DNA of 13,720 nucleotides from Chloroflexota bacterium (lineage in GTDB: Bacteria > Chloroflexota > Dehalococcoidia > Tepidiformales > Tepidiformaceae): positions 1 to 13,720 of the forward strand of contig CAUJEQ010000123.1 of NCBI GenBank assembly GCA_963169135.1. Reading direction: 5' to 3'. Under the pieces are notes generated by a model, which was given only the letters and a program-made list of their open reading frames with translations, had not been told where the DNA came from and made no database searches. This document shows positions 1 through 7,718 of the stretch, one piece after another; position 1 is the first letter of the stretch, and the number at the start of each line of letters is the position of its first letter. The translations under genes were made by a program, and so were the position numbers.

Positions 1-1151
1 TGGAATGTCTGTTGCAGCGAGATCGCGCACCTTAGCGCCTGCTGCGCGGAGGTGAACGAGGCCATGAACCCGTCGCCCATCGACTTCATTTCGTTTCCGC
101 CGAACTCCCGGAGAGCCGCCCGCGTCACGCGTTCGTGCTCCCGCAGCACGTCCCGCCCACGTTCATCGCCAAGCGCCTGGATCATCGTCGAATGTGCTTC
201 TACGTCGGTGAACAGAATGATGCGGAGCGCGCCGTCTCCGCGAATGCTTTCCGGACCGGCAGGGGAGGACGCTCCGGCGATGTCCTCGTCGAGGAAGCTC
301 TCGATGGCACCGAGCACCCGGGCCGTGTTTCCGATGAACGGCACGACCGACTCCCCCTCGACGACCACCAGCCGCGCGTCAGGCATGCGCGATGCCAGCC
401 CTTTGGCCACTTCCAGGTGCGAACCGACGAAGGCCGGGCGGTGCAGGATGAGCGTTGGTACGTGGACGTTTGGCAGGTCCTCGCGCGCATCAAATGCTGC
501 GTGGCCGGCCAGGTTCTCGAAGAACGCGTCGGGGTCGATGCTCTTATTCGCGACTTCCACGAACTGGTTGGCGAGCTCGCCCTCGGTCCAGCCCACAGCG
601 CGATGCAGATACGTGCGAATGAAGAGATCGCGGTCGACGCCGGCCAGCTGGTTCACCGCAACCCGCTGCTGGTTCGCCATCTCCGGGAGCCGCTCGACCA
701 CCTCGCCGTGGTACGCGTGGGTGCACCACAGGACCAGGCGAGTCACCTTGTCGCGGTGTCGCGCCGCGTAGCGAATCCCGAGAGGACCCGAGTAGCTCGC
801 CCCGAATACGGCGAGCCGCTCGAGCCGAAGCTTCTCCACCACCGCGTCGATGTCCAGGATGTGGGCGTCGAGTGAGCGGTCCTCCGGGTCCCGGTCGGAG
901 AGCCCGAGTCCACGGGCGTCGTAGCGGATGACGGTGTGGTGGCTGGCCAGGGACTCCAGGAACTCCCGCATTCCGGGCATCTGCCACTCTACCTGCAGGT
1001 GGCTCAGCGGCAGGATCGGGAGGACCAGGAGCGGATGTCCAGTACCGATGGTTGCGTAGGCGATGTTCACGCCGTCCCTGGTCATCGCGTACTGAATGAG
1101 CGGATCCATGCGCCACATAGTACGAGAATCTGAATGCTGGAGAAGAGTCAT
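1..1151 (-). CDS. Alpha/beta-hydrolase-like domain fused to class III adenylate/guanylate cyclase domain (partial, C-terminus off left edge)
   Basis: This 383-codon open frame has no stop before base 1. Residues about 20-290 follow the alpha/beta-hydrolase fold, starting from IQYAMTRDGVNIAY, with a nucleophile elbow GASYSGP (Ser119). Residues about 308 onward match a class III nucleotide cyclase: ILFTDVEAHS holds the first metal Asp (316), and MKSMGDGFM holds the second (360) plus the purine-contacting Lys (356). The rest of the cyclase is missing. Proteins of this layout are known in actinobacteria and Chloroflexota as putative cAMP/cGMP synthases with a hydrolase-like sensor. By eye alignment the hydrolase has lost its acid and its His (expected near F241 and V269), so I infer a binding rather than a catalytic role. 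Three in-frame ATG starts exist (1151, 1118, 1109). I chose 1151 because AGGGA lies 6 bases upstream and it abuts the preceding TAA. The family usually starts nearer 1109. No membrane segment is evident. Confidence 0.87.
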   Translation of the reverse strand, partial: MTLLQHSDSRTMWRMDPLIQYAMTRDGVNIAYATIGTGHPLLVLPILPLSHLQVEWQMPGMREFLESLASHHTVIRYDARGLGLSDRDPEDRSLDAHILDIDAVVEKLRLERLAVFGASYSGPLGIRYAARHRDKVTRLVLWCTHAYHGEVVERLPEMANQQRVAVNQLAGVDRDLFIRTYLHRAVGWTEGELANQFVEVANKSIDPDAFFENLAGHAAFDAREDLPNVHVPTLILHRPAFVGSHLEVAKGLASRMPDARLVVVEGESVVPFIGNTARVLGAIESFLDEDIAGASSPAGPESIRGDGALRIILFTDVEAHSTMIQALGDERGRDVLREHERVTRAALREFGGNEMKSMGDGFMASFTSAQQALRCAISLQQTF

Positions 1152-1345
1152 TTAGAGTCCCTGAAGGAACCGGAGGATCAGGCTGGTTACGTTCCCTGGC
1201 CGTTCCCGGGCACCTGGTGGCGCCATGAGTACGCCAGCTCGGAGAAACCATGCAGCAAGACGACAGCCGGGCCAGTACCGGCCTCCCAGACTTCGAGTTC
1301 CGCACCGGCCGTGCGAACGATCTTCCGTTCCGCCCCGGCGATCAC
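1152..1345 (-). pseudogene. Alpha/beta hydrolase (epoxide-hydrolase type) with most of its interior deleted
   Basis: A GTG at 1345 overlaps the stop of CoA transferase B as GTGA and opens a 52-residue frame ending in TAA at 1187. It contains the hydrolase N-terminus: a first strand, GPAVVLLHGFSELAYSW with the HGF oxyanion motif, then WRHQVP, as in epoxide-hydrolase-like proteins. Homology stops there. In another frame the next bases read ERPGNVTSLILRFLQGL then TAA (1155-1205), a typical alpha/beta-hydrolase C-terminal helix. The simplest reading is an internal deletion with a frame change near 1203-1210, removing about 200 or more codons including nucleophile, acid and histidine. The remnant cannot be an active enzyme. 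The downstream hydrolase-cyclase starts directly after its TAA. The N-terminal match is strong; assigning the C-terminal piece to the same gene is inference. Confidence 0.75.
1158..1162 (-). promoter_or_regulatory. Ribosome binding site for the hydrolase-cyclase gene
   Basis: AGGGA on the minus strand lies 6 bases before the ATG at 1151, while the other in-frame ATGs (1118, 1109) have no Shine-Dalgarno match. It lies inside the C-terminal remnant of the decayed hydrolase, which suggests coupled translation before that gene decayed. Confidence 0.4.
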
Positions 1346-2658
1346 CCGTTCTCCAGCGCTTCCGGGGCGAACGTGCCGGCCACATGCCCCGCTGCCCGAA
1401 GCCGTTCGATCGTGTCCTCGTCAAAACCGAGCAGGTCCCGGTACACGTAGTCGTTGTGCTCGCCGAAGAGGCAGGGGGGCGTGCGCAGGTCGATATCCGA
1501 CTTGGTGAAGCGATAGGCCGGCCGCAGCCAGTCGACCTCCGGGTAGTCCTCAGTTGCAGAGAGCCGCTTCCAGGTTTCGGTTGCCGCGAGGTGCGGGTCC
1601 TCCGCCGCCTCGCCAGCGTGCAGCACGGGCCCCGCGGTCACGCCGGCGGCCTGCAGCGCGTGGAAGAGCTCGTCCCGCTCGCGAGTGGCGGTCCACTGCG
1701 CGATGCGTTCCTCGATGGCGTCCTCGTTCTCGGCTCTGCCTGTGGCCGTAGCCATGGCGGGGGATGCGGCCCACGCTGGATTGCCCAGGAACTCCACCAG
1801 TGCGCGCCACTCCTGGTCCGATCGGCAGCTGATGGCGATCCAGCGGTCTGTCCCGGCCGTGGGGAACACACCGTTCGGCACGAACCCTTCGATGCTCCGA
1901 TTGCCGACCGAACGGTGAGCGCGTCCGTTCCAGGCGGCGTCGAGGGCGGCCTGGGGGAACATGTGCGCGGACGATTCGACCTGCGCCATCTCGATGACCT
2001 GCCCCTCGCCCGTCCGACGCCGGTGCCGCAACGCCGCCATCAGGGCAAACGCGCCGTGCATGCCGCCCCAGTAGTCGCCGGCGAAAATGCCGGCGTTGTC
2101 AGAGGGCGAACTATCGCGGTACCCGCGGAGGATAGTCGAGCCCGCGACGCTGTCGATGTGAGCACCATAGCCGCGCCCCTCGACGTAGGCGCCGGTCCGG
2201 CCGAAGGCTGGCATGTGCAAGATGATGATGTCCGGCCGTTCGCGGCGGATCGCCTCGTCGCTGAGTCCCAGCTTTTCGAGCGTCCCGAGCGCCAGGTTCT
2301 CGGCGATGACGTCGCTGCTCCGGATGATCTGCTTCACGATCTCCAGGCCCTCGGGGCGGCGGCTGTCGACCGTGAACGACTTCTTGTTGCGCAGCACCTG
2401 GATGAAGGCGGGGCTGTTGTTCCAGGGGCGCGGTCCGGGTTCGGGCGGATGGCCGGCGATCCACGGGGGCAGGATCGCCGCCACCATCGCGTTGATCCGG
2501 GGCGAAGCGGCCCGCGTCATCGGGTTCCAGATGAATGGGTTCTCCACCTTGATGCACTCTGCACCCATATCGGCCAGGTACATGGTTGCTGTCTGGCCGG
2601 CCCAGACGGCGGTGAAGTCGCAGATGCGGATCCCTTTGAGCGGCAGGTACTCGTTCAC
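1342..2658 (-). CDS. CaiB/BaiF family III CoA transferase (subunit B, catalytic Asp present)
   Basis: This 438-residue protein would transfer CoA between acyl-CoA and a free carboxylate; its substrate cannot be read from sequence. It opens with LKGIRICDFTAVWAGQTATM and LADMGAECIKVENP, the N-terminal Rossmann-like signature of family III. The catalytic Asp is best placed at residue 195 in AGDYWGGMH, followed by the conserved RRRTGEGQVIEMAQVE segment. I start it at the GTG at 2658, which overlaps the stop of CoA transferase A as GTGA; the open frame extends upstream to 2772, but that part lies inside the neighbouring gene and has no family similarity. The length is slightly over the usual 380-430. 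Its own stop overlaps the GTG of the decayed hydrolase, so the genes form a coupled series. Family is certain; function is not. Confidence 0.92.
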   Translation of the reverse strand: MNEYLPLKGIRICDFTAVWAGQTATMYLADMGAECIKVENPFIWNPMTRAASPRINAMVAAILPPWIAGHPPEPGPRPWNNSPAFIQVLRNKKSFTVDSRRPEGLEIVKQIIRSSDVIAENLALGTLEKLGLSDEAIRRERPDIIILHMPAFGRTGAYVEGRGYGAHIDSVAGSTILRGYRDSSPSDNAGIFAGDYWGGMHGAFALMAALRHRRRTGEGQVIEMAQVESSAHMFPQAALDAAWNGRAHRSVGNRSIEGFVPNGVFPTAGTDRWIAISCRSDQEWRALVEFLGNPAWAASPAMATATGRAENEDAIEERIAQWTATRERDELFHALQAAGVTAGPVLHAGEAAEDPHLAATETWKRLSATEDYPEVDWLRPAYRFTKSDIDLRTPPCLFGEHNDYVYRDLLGFDEDTIERLRAAGHVAGTFAPEALENG

Positions 2659-3854
2659 GCCACCACCCTCTCGGCGCGCAGCCGGCCAATCTCCCCGGTC
2701 GAACAGCCGATCTCGCCGAGCACGGCATCCGTGTGCTGGCCGAGTGACGGCGCAGCCGAGCGGATGCGCCACGGAGTCTTCTCGAAGATGTACGGCCTGC
2801 CCAGCATCGGCTGTTTGCCGATCTCGGGGTGCTCAATCTCGGTCCACAGCCCTCGCGCACGGAAGTTCTCATCGCCGAACAGGTCCGCGCCGTCATAGAT
2901 GGGTGCGACCATGGCGCGGGCCTTCCGGGCCTCGTCCCACACCTCGGCTCTCGTACGCGAGAGCATCCACGGGTAGACGATCCCGTCGGCCTCTTCCTTC
3001 GCCGCCGGGTCCATCGCTGTCATCGGGTTCTCCCACCTGGGGTCGCGCAGGGCGTCGTCGCCAATCATGTCGACGAACCGCCGCCAGTAGTTACCCGCTG
3101 TAGCGGTCACCTCAACGTAGCCGTCTGCGACGGGGTACACGCCGCCCGCGAGTCCTCCGGCGCCCTGGGGCCGCTGCTGAACACGCCCGCTGAAGCGGTA
3201 GGCAAGGATGCTCGAGCTCCGGCGGTCGATGTTGCTGATCTGCACAGTGAACAGGGACACGTCCACAAGTTGCCCCACACCGTGTACCTCGTAGGCGGTG
3301 ATGGCGCCCATCGCCGCCACCGCTGCCATCGCCCCGCCCTGCAATAGCGCCGCGGTACCACCGAGCTTAAGTGGTTCGCGGTGGGCAAGTCCGTGGCTGT
3401 ACATCTCGGCGCCCATTGCATAGAGCACGGTGTCCGACAGCCGGTAGTCGCGGTAGGGGCCGTCGTGGCCGAAGTTGGTGATGGAGACCACCGGGATGTC
3501 CGCGTAAGACGAAAGCCTCGCGTAGTCGATCCCGAGTTCCTGTTCGACACGCGGTGCGCTGGACGTAACGGCGAGCTGGGCGCCGGCCATGAGCCGCCGC
3601 ACCAGGCCACCGGCGGCCGGCTTCGTCAGGTCGACCACCACCGACTCTTTGTTTGTGTTCAGGTAGTGCCAGGTCGCCCCCCGGTCTGGACCGGGCTCGT
3701 CGCCAAGGAACGGTTGCAGCGCGCGGGCAGGGTCGCCGCCCGGCCGTTCGACTTTGATGACGCGAGCTCCCATGTCGGCAAGCAGCTTGGTGCAGTACGG
3801 TCCGGCCAAATGGCTCGTGAAATCGAGGACCGTGAGTCCTTCCAGTGCGTCCAT
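2655..3854 (-). CDS. CaiB/BaiF family III CoA transferase (subunit A, catalytic Asp apparently lost)
   Basis: This 399-residue family III CoA transferase has the N-terminal signature (LEGLTVLDFTSHLAGPYC, LLADMGARVIKVERPGGDP) and the later VGQLVDVSLF segment. The block that normally carries the catalytic Asp reads GGTAALLQGGAM (residues 165-176), and aligning its GGAM with GGMH of the partner gene puts Leu170 at the Asp position. That makes it either a non-catalytic partner of CoA transferase B or an enzyme with a displaced active site. Heteromeric family III transferases such as BbsEF of toluene degradation are precedent for paired genes. The start is the ATG at 3854 with AGGAG five bases upstream; the in-frame GTG at 3860 overlaps that site and is unlikely. 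Its stop overlaps the GTG of subunit B. The Asp loss rests on alignment by eye. Confidence 0.92.
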   Translation of the reverse strand: MDALEGLTVLDFTSHLAGPYCTKLLADMGARVIKVERPGGDPARALQPFLGDEPGPDRGATWHYLNTNKESVVVDLTKPAAGGLVRRLMAGAQLAVTSSAPRVEQELGIDYARLSSYADIPVVSITNFGHDGPYRDYRLSDTVLYAMGAEMYSHGLAHREPLKLGGTAALLQGGAMAAVAAMGAITAYEVHGVGQLVDVSLFTVQISNIDRRSSSILAYRFSGRVQQRPQGAGGLAGGVYPVADGYVEVTATAGNYWRRFVDMIGDDALRDPRWENPMTAMDPAAKEEADGIVYPWMLSRTRAEVWDEARKARAMVAPIYDGADLFGDENFRARGLWTEIEHPEIGKQPMLGRPYIFEKTPWRIRSAAPSLGQHTDAVLGEIGCSTGEIGRLRAERVVA

Positions 3855-3859
3855 GGGCA

Positions 3860-3864
3860 CTCCT
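3860..3864 (-). promoter_or_regulatory. Ribosome binding site deciding the start of CoA transferase A
   Basis: AGGAG on the minus strand lies five bases before the ATG at 3854. It overlaps the competing GTG at 3860 and so rules that start out. Confidence 0.7.
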
Positions 3865-3889
3865 GTGGTGGGTACGGGTGAATCTACCC

Positions 3890-3924
3890 GAGTGCCGGAT
3901 TGCTGTCAGGCCTCTCCGGCACTC
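3890..3924 (-). terminator. Hairpin over the end of the MFS gene (possible attenuator or processing site)
   Basis: A perfect 10-base inverted repeat (GAGTGCCGGA at 3890-3899 and TCCGGCACTC at 3915-3924) with a 15-base loop spans the MFS stop codon at 3906-3908. A smaller stem CGGGT/ACCCG follows toward CoA transferase A. No T-run follows, so a classic intrinsic terminator is doubtful. It could act as an attenuator, an mRNA-stabilising stem or a leaky terminator between the MFS and CoA transferase genes. Confidence 0.4.
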
Positions 3925-5135
3925 TCAGGCCGCGCGGCGCGTGCGACCGACCAGACCAGGGACAGGACAGGGATCGAGGTGGCGCAGATCAGCGCGCCCG
4001 CCAGGGTAAATGCCTGCCTGACCCCGATGGAGTCCACCAGGGGGCCTGCCACGGCGAACCCGGAGATGCTCGCCAGGGAGGCGACCATCGACGTCAGTGC
4101 CATCACGCGCCCGCGGAAGGCATCGATGGTCTGCTGTTGGAGATAGCTCGCGAACGCCACCTGCAGAGCAACAACGCTCATGCCCTGCGCTGCTATCGCC
4201 GCGGCGGCCGCCGCGAAGTTCGGTGCTGTGCCCAGCGCCATCGTCGACCCGCCGACCGCAATGAGCGCCCCTGCACCCGTACTGAGCAGCCGGATCCGGG
4301 GACCCAGGTACAGGAAAACGATCGCGAGGCCCATCGCCCCCGCCCCTTCGATCGCGAGCAGCACTCCGTAGCGCGATTCCGGCAGGCCCAGCGCCCTCGA
4401 GACCAGCGGGAGCGTCCCTGCGTTCACGATGGTCCCGACCAGCAGGGTGACCCCTATGGCAGCGATAACGACGCGGATGTTCCGGTTGCGCCGCGCATAG
4501 TTCAATCCATCCAGCGCATCGGCGAACGCCGAATGGTGGGCTCCATCCGCAGCCCGGCCGGGCACGTTCGTGATCGCCAGCACCAGCAGCGCGGAGATGA
4601 GGAAGGTCGCGGCATCGATGGCCAGCACCAGTTCGAAGCCGCCCCGGTCCACCAGCAGCCCGGCTGCGGCCGGCCCGAGGATGTTGGCCAGGCTCGTCGC
4701 GAGGCGGAGGCCGCTGTTCGCCCGCCCCAACTGCTGCTGCCCCGAGAGTGTGGGTAGCAGCGCTTGCGCGGCCGGCCGGTAGAAGGTCGAGAGCGTGTAC
4801 ACGGCTCCCACTGCCACGAAGACCGCCACGGAGAGCGGGAGCATCGCGACGGTCGCCAGCACGGCAAGGCAGGCCGCCGCACTTGCGATGTCGACGCCCA
4901 CCATGATCCGGCGCCGCGAATACCAGTCGGCGAAAGTGCCGGCGAGGGGCCCGAGGAGGACAGTCGGCAGCGCGGCCAGGCCAAGCAGGAGGCTGACGGC
5001 CGTTGTGGAGTCAGTCTCGCGATAGACCGCTATCGAGGCGGCGGTCAGCAGGAAGGCGTCCCCGCTCGCCGAGATGCCCTGCGCGAGGACCAGGTTAATA
5101 AGCCGTGGGTGCGGCGACGTACCGTTTCCGTTCAC
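3906..5135 (-). CDS. Major facilitator superfamily transporter (EntS-like exporter group)
   Basis: This 409-residue, strongly hydrophobic protein fits the usual 12-helix MFS length. The motif A region between helices 2 and 3 reads GPLAGTFADWYSRRRIM (residues 62-78), with the Asp and Arg cluster of MFS proteins. FYRPAAQALLPTLSGQQQL around residue 120 resembles the segment in enterobactin-exporter-like and macrolide-efflux-like MFS members. The substrate is unknown; a drug or small metabolite pumped from the cytoplasm is likely from family knowledge. The start is a GTG at 5135, the first start codon of the frame; a GGAGG lies 12 bases upstream, farther than ideal. It sits 69 bases after FO synthase and 51 bases before CoA transferase A on the same strand, so it may share a transcript with either, but the hairpin at its end argues for partial separation. 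Confidence 0.88.
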   Translation of the reverse strand: MNGNGTSPHPRLINLVLAQGISASGDAFLLTAASIAVYRETDSTTAVSLLLGLAALPTVLLGPLAGTFADWYSRRRIMVGVDIASAAACLAVLATVAMLPLSVAVFVAVGAVYTLSTFYRPAAQALLPTLSGQQQLGRANSGLRLATSLANILGPAAAGLLVDRGGFELVLAIDAATFLISALLVLAITNVPGRAADGAHHSAFADALDGLNYARRNRNIRVVIAAIGVTLLVGTIVNAGTLPLVSRALGLPESRYGVLLAIEGAGAMGLAIVFLYLGPRIRLLSTGAGALIAVGGSTMALGTAPNFAAAAAAIAAQGMSVVALQVAFASYLQQQTIDAFRGRVMALTSMVASLASISGFAVAGPLVDSIGVRQAFTLAGALICATSIPVLSLVWSVARAARPESAGEA

Positions 5136-5204
5136 GGTCTTGTCGGCCTCCGCTCCATGAGAATCGCGGAAGCTTACACCCCGTGGCCACCGTACGTCAG
5201 TGTG

Positions 5205-7658
5205 TTACGCAGGAATCTCCTGCCGTTTGCGTTCGTATTTCTTCGCCGGAGTCAGCACGAGCGGACTGAGTGGGGCGGCGTTGAATGACGCGATCAGCCG
5301 CTCTTCCGGTGCCGGTCCGTAGGTCGTCGCGCGTTGCCTTGGCGTCCTTCCCATGGAGCGGATGGTGCGCTCCATCTCTTCGGGCGGCAGTTCTTGGCCG
5401 AACGTCGCTCCAGCGGCGCGCGAGATGCTCTCATTCATGAGCGTCCCGCCCATGTCGTTCACACCGGCGTCCAGGCACGCCTTTACCCCTTCCACGCCCA
5501 TCTTCACCCAGGAGACCTGGATGTTCGTGATGTGCGGGTGGAGCGCCAGCCGCGCGACCGCGTGCATCAGCACCGCTTCGCGGAAGGCCGGGCCGCGACG
5601 CGCCTTCCCTTTGAGGTAGATAGGAGCCTCCATGTGCACAAAGGGCAGTGGCACGAACTCCGTGATGCCGCCCGTGCGCTTCTGGAGGTCGCGCAGGGCG
5701 ACCAAATGGCGGGCCCAGTTCAGCGGCCCATCGATGTGGCCATACATGATGGTCGAGGTGGTCCGGAATCCGGTGCGATGCGCGGCTTCCACCACGTCCA
5801 GCCACTCCTGGGTGGTCAGCTTGTCGGGGCACAGCGTCACGCGGACTTCATCGTCGAGCACCTCCGCGGCCGTGCCGGGGAGGGTGCCCAGGCCGGCGTC
5901 CTTCAGGCGCCGCAGGAACTCTGGCACGGAAATACCCAGCGTTTCCGCGCCCTGGCTCACTTCCAGTGGCGAGAACGCGTGGATGTGCATGTCCGGCAGC
6001 GCCGTCTTCACTGCGCGAAGGATGTTCAGGTAGGTCTCACCGGTGTACTCCGGATGGATGCCTCCCTGCATGCAGACTTCCGTCGCCCCGCGCTCCCACG
6101 CCTCCTCAGACCGGCGTACGACTTCGTCCATCCCCAGGTCATACGGGGTGCCGCGCAGGCTCTCGCTCATCTTTCCCTTGGCGAACGCGCAGAACTGGCA
6201 GCGGAAGTAGCAGATGTTGGTGTAGTTGATGTTCCGGTTCACAACGTACGAGACGGTGTCGCCGTTCACGCGCTTGCGTAGCCGATCGGCCGCCTCGCAG
6301 ACCAGGTGGTAGTCGTCTCCCCGCGCCTGGAACAGGCGTACCAGGTCGGCCGGCAGCAGTTCCTCCCCGGCGTCCGCCCGGGCGAGTATCTCCCGGACAT
6401 CCGGGGTCGACGTATCGACCTCCCGGTCCGCGGCAAGCTTCCGGGGGATGTCGGGCGCCGGTGGCGGCGTTTCGGCGTCGCCCGGCGACCAGTCGTCGAC
6501 CCGTGCGAACCCATCGCCGTCAATCGCCCGGATGACCGCGGTCGCCATAGCGGGCGTCTGCCAGCGGCCGCCATCCAGAGCGTACGCGGGGTAGACAGCG
6601 AGCCGTTCAGTCAGCACCTTTCCGCACTCGGCGGTTCGCTCGCGCAGGGCTTCCAGGTGCGGCCATGGCGCCTCGGGGTTGACATGGTCCGGCGTCACGG
6701 GCGAGACGCCACCCCAGTCGTTCAACCCGGCGGCCACCAGTCGTGGATACTCGTCATAACTCAGGTTGGGCGGCGCCTGGATGTTCATCTCTGGCCCGAA
6801 CACGATGCGGGCGGCGGCGATCGTCCAGAGCAGGTCGTCGAGGTCGGGTTCCGGGGCGTTCGCCATCTTCGTTCCGGGCTTGGCCCGGAAGTTCTGGACG
6901 ATGATCTCCTGGATGTGCCCGAACTCTTCGTGGAGTTCGCGGAGCGCGAGGAACGACTCGACACGCTCGCGGCGCGTCTCTCCGATGCCGATCAGGACGC
7001 CGGAGGTGAACGGCACCTGCAGCTCGCCAGCGTCGCGGATCGTTTGGAGCCGCGGGGCGGGGTGCTTGTCGGGCGATCCGTAGTGCACCTGGCCCTTCTG
7101 GCTGAGCCGGTCAGACACGCTTTCGAGCATGATGCCCTGGGAAATGGTCACCTCGCGCAACGCCGCGATCTCATCTCGCGTCATCACGCCGGGGTTGGCA
7201 TGGGGAAGCAGCCCGGTCTCGCGATGGACGAGTTCCGCCATCGCGGCCAGGTAGGCGATGGTCGTGGGGTACCCCATCTCGTGGAGCTCGCGGCGGGCGG
7301 CCTTGTAGCGGAGTTCCGGCTTGTCGCCGAGCGTGAACAGGGCTTCCTTACAGCCGGCGGCCGCGCCCGCCCGGGCGACTTCGAGCACTTCGCCGGGAGT
7401 CATGTATGCGCGCTGACCGGGCACCGGGGGCCTGGCAAACGTGCAGTAGTGGCACACGTCTCTGCAGAGGTGCGTCAGCGGGATAAACACCTTCTTCGAA
7501 TACGAAATGACGTTTCGGTGGCCACGGTCGCGGAGCTGAGCGGCAGCATCCAGCAACGACGGCAGGGCGGTCTCCGTAGAGAGCGCGAGCGCAGCGGCTT
7601 CGTCGGGCAGCACGTCGTTGAATACGAGATCGAGAGTGCGGCGGGTGCTGGCGAGCAT
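5205..7658 (-). CDS. cofGH: FO synthase, fused CofG-CofH radical SAM protein (7,8-didemethyl-8-hydroxy-5-deazariboflavin synthase)
   Basis: This 817-residue protein joins the two enzymes that make FO, the deazaflavin chromophore of cofactor F420, from tyrosine and the flavin precursor 5-amino-6-ribitylamino-uracil. The N-terminal CofG part (about 45-370) has its [4Fe-4S]/SAM motif CRDVCHYC (Cys65, 69, 72). The C-terminal CofH part (about 430-800) has CYFRCQFC (Cys483, 487, 490) and later NDMGGTLMNESISRAAGA, a CofH signature. A Pro- and Asp-rich linker lies near 392-420. Length is close to mycobacterial FbiC (about 856). Archaea usually encode the halves separately; fusion is typical of actinobacteria and some Chloroflexota. 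The ATG at 7658 has AGGAGG five bases upstream. It is the first gene of the leftward set and diverges from the HxlR gene. Other F420 genes are not in the window. No key residue is missing. Confidence 0.97.
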   Translation of the reverse strand: MLASTRRTLDLVFNDVLPDEAAALALSTETALPSLLDAAAQLRDRGHRNVISYSKKVFIPLTHLCRDVCHYCTFARPPVPGQRAYMTPGEVLEVARAGAAAGCKEALFTLGDKPELRYKAARRELHEMGYPTTIAYLAAMAELVHRETGLLPHANPGVMTRDEIAALREVTISQGIMLESVSDRLSQKGQVHYGSPDKHPAPRLQTIRDAGELQVPFTSGVLIGIGETRRERVESFLALRELHEEFGHIQEIIVQNFRAKPGTKMANAPEPDLDDLLWTIAAARIVFGPEMNIQAPPNLSYDEYPRLVAAGLNDWGGVSPVTPDHVNPEAPWPHLEALRERTAECGKVLTERLAVYPAYALDGGRWQTPAMATAVIRAIDGDGFARVDDWSPGDAETPPPAPDIPRKLAADREVDTSTPDVREILARADAGEELLPADLVRLFQARGDDYHLVCEAADRLRKRVNGDTVSYVVNRNINYTNICYFRCQFCAFAKGKMSESLRGTPYDLGMDEVVRRSEEAWERGATEVCMQGGIHPEYTGETYLNILRAVKTALPDMHIHAFSPLEVSQGAETLGISVPEFLRRLKDAGLGTLPGTAAEVLDDEVRVTLCPDKLTTQEWLDVVEAAHRTGFRTTSTIMYGHIDGPLNWARHLVALRDLQKRTGGITEFVPLPFVHMEAPIYLKGKARRGPAFREAVLMHAVARLALHPHITNIQVSWVKMGVEGVKACLDAGVNDMGGTLMNESISRAAGATFGQELPPEEMERTIRSMGRTPRQRATTYGPAPEERLIASFNAAPLSPLVLTPAKKYERKRQEIPA

Positions 7659-7663
7659 ACCGG

Positions 7664-7669
7664 CCTCCT
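7664..7669 (-). promoter_or_regulatory. Strong ribosome binding site of cofGH
   Basis: AGGAGG lies five bases before the ATG at 7658, fixing the start of FO synthase. I found no convincing -35/-10 pair for this gene in 7670-7740, though its promoter should lie there. Confidence 0.75.
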
Positions 7670-7699
7670 ACGGCGCGAGGTAGATTCGCCGTGCGTAGT

Positions 7700-7718
7700 C
7701 AGTTCAGATATTGAACTG
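7700..7718. promoter_or_regulatory. Inverted repeat 1 in the cofGH/HxlR divergent region (putative operator)
   Basis: CAGTTCA (7700-7706), a five-base spacer and TGAACTG (7712-7718) form a perfect 7-base inverted repeat suited to a dimeric regulator. It overlaps the proposed -35 box of the HxlR gene and lies about 40 bases upstream of the FO synthase start, so one site could control both directions. Binding by the adjacent HxlR protein is inference. Confidence 0.55.

Noticed and set aside
135..875. Plus-strand frames opposite the hydrolase-cyclase (52-771, 135-875)
   Set aside because: Their residue make-up is biased and no motif is visible, while the minus strand encodes both cyclase metal-site motifs.
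1225..2898. 557-residue plus-strand frame opposite the CoA transferases
   Set aside because: It is antisense to two clear CaiB/BaiF genes, rich in Arg, Gly and Pro, and shows no domain signature; G+C-rich coding DNA commonly leaves such open antisense frames.
5136..5204. Possible promoter (CTGACG and TAAGCT, 18 apart) before the MFS gene
   Set aside because: Only four and three of six positions match, and GTGGCCAC in the spacer is too short a palindrome to support a regulatory call.
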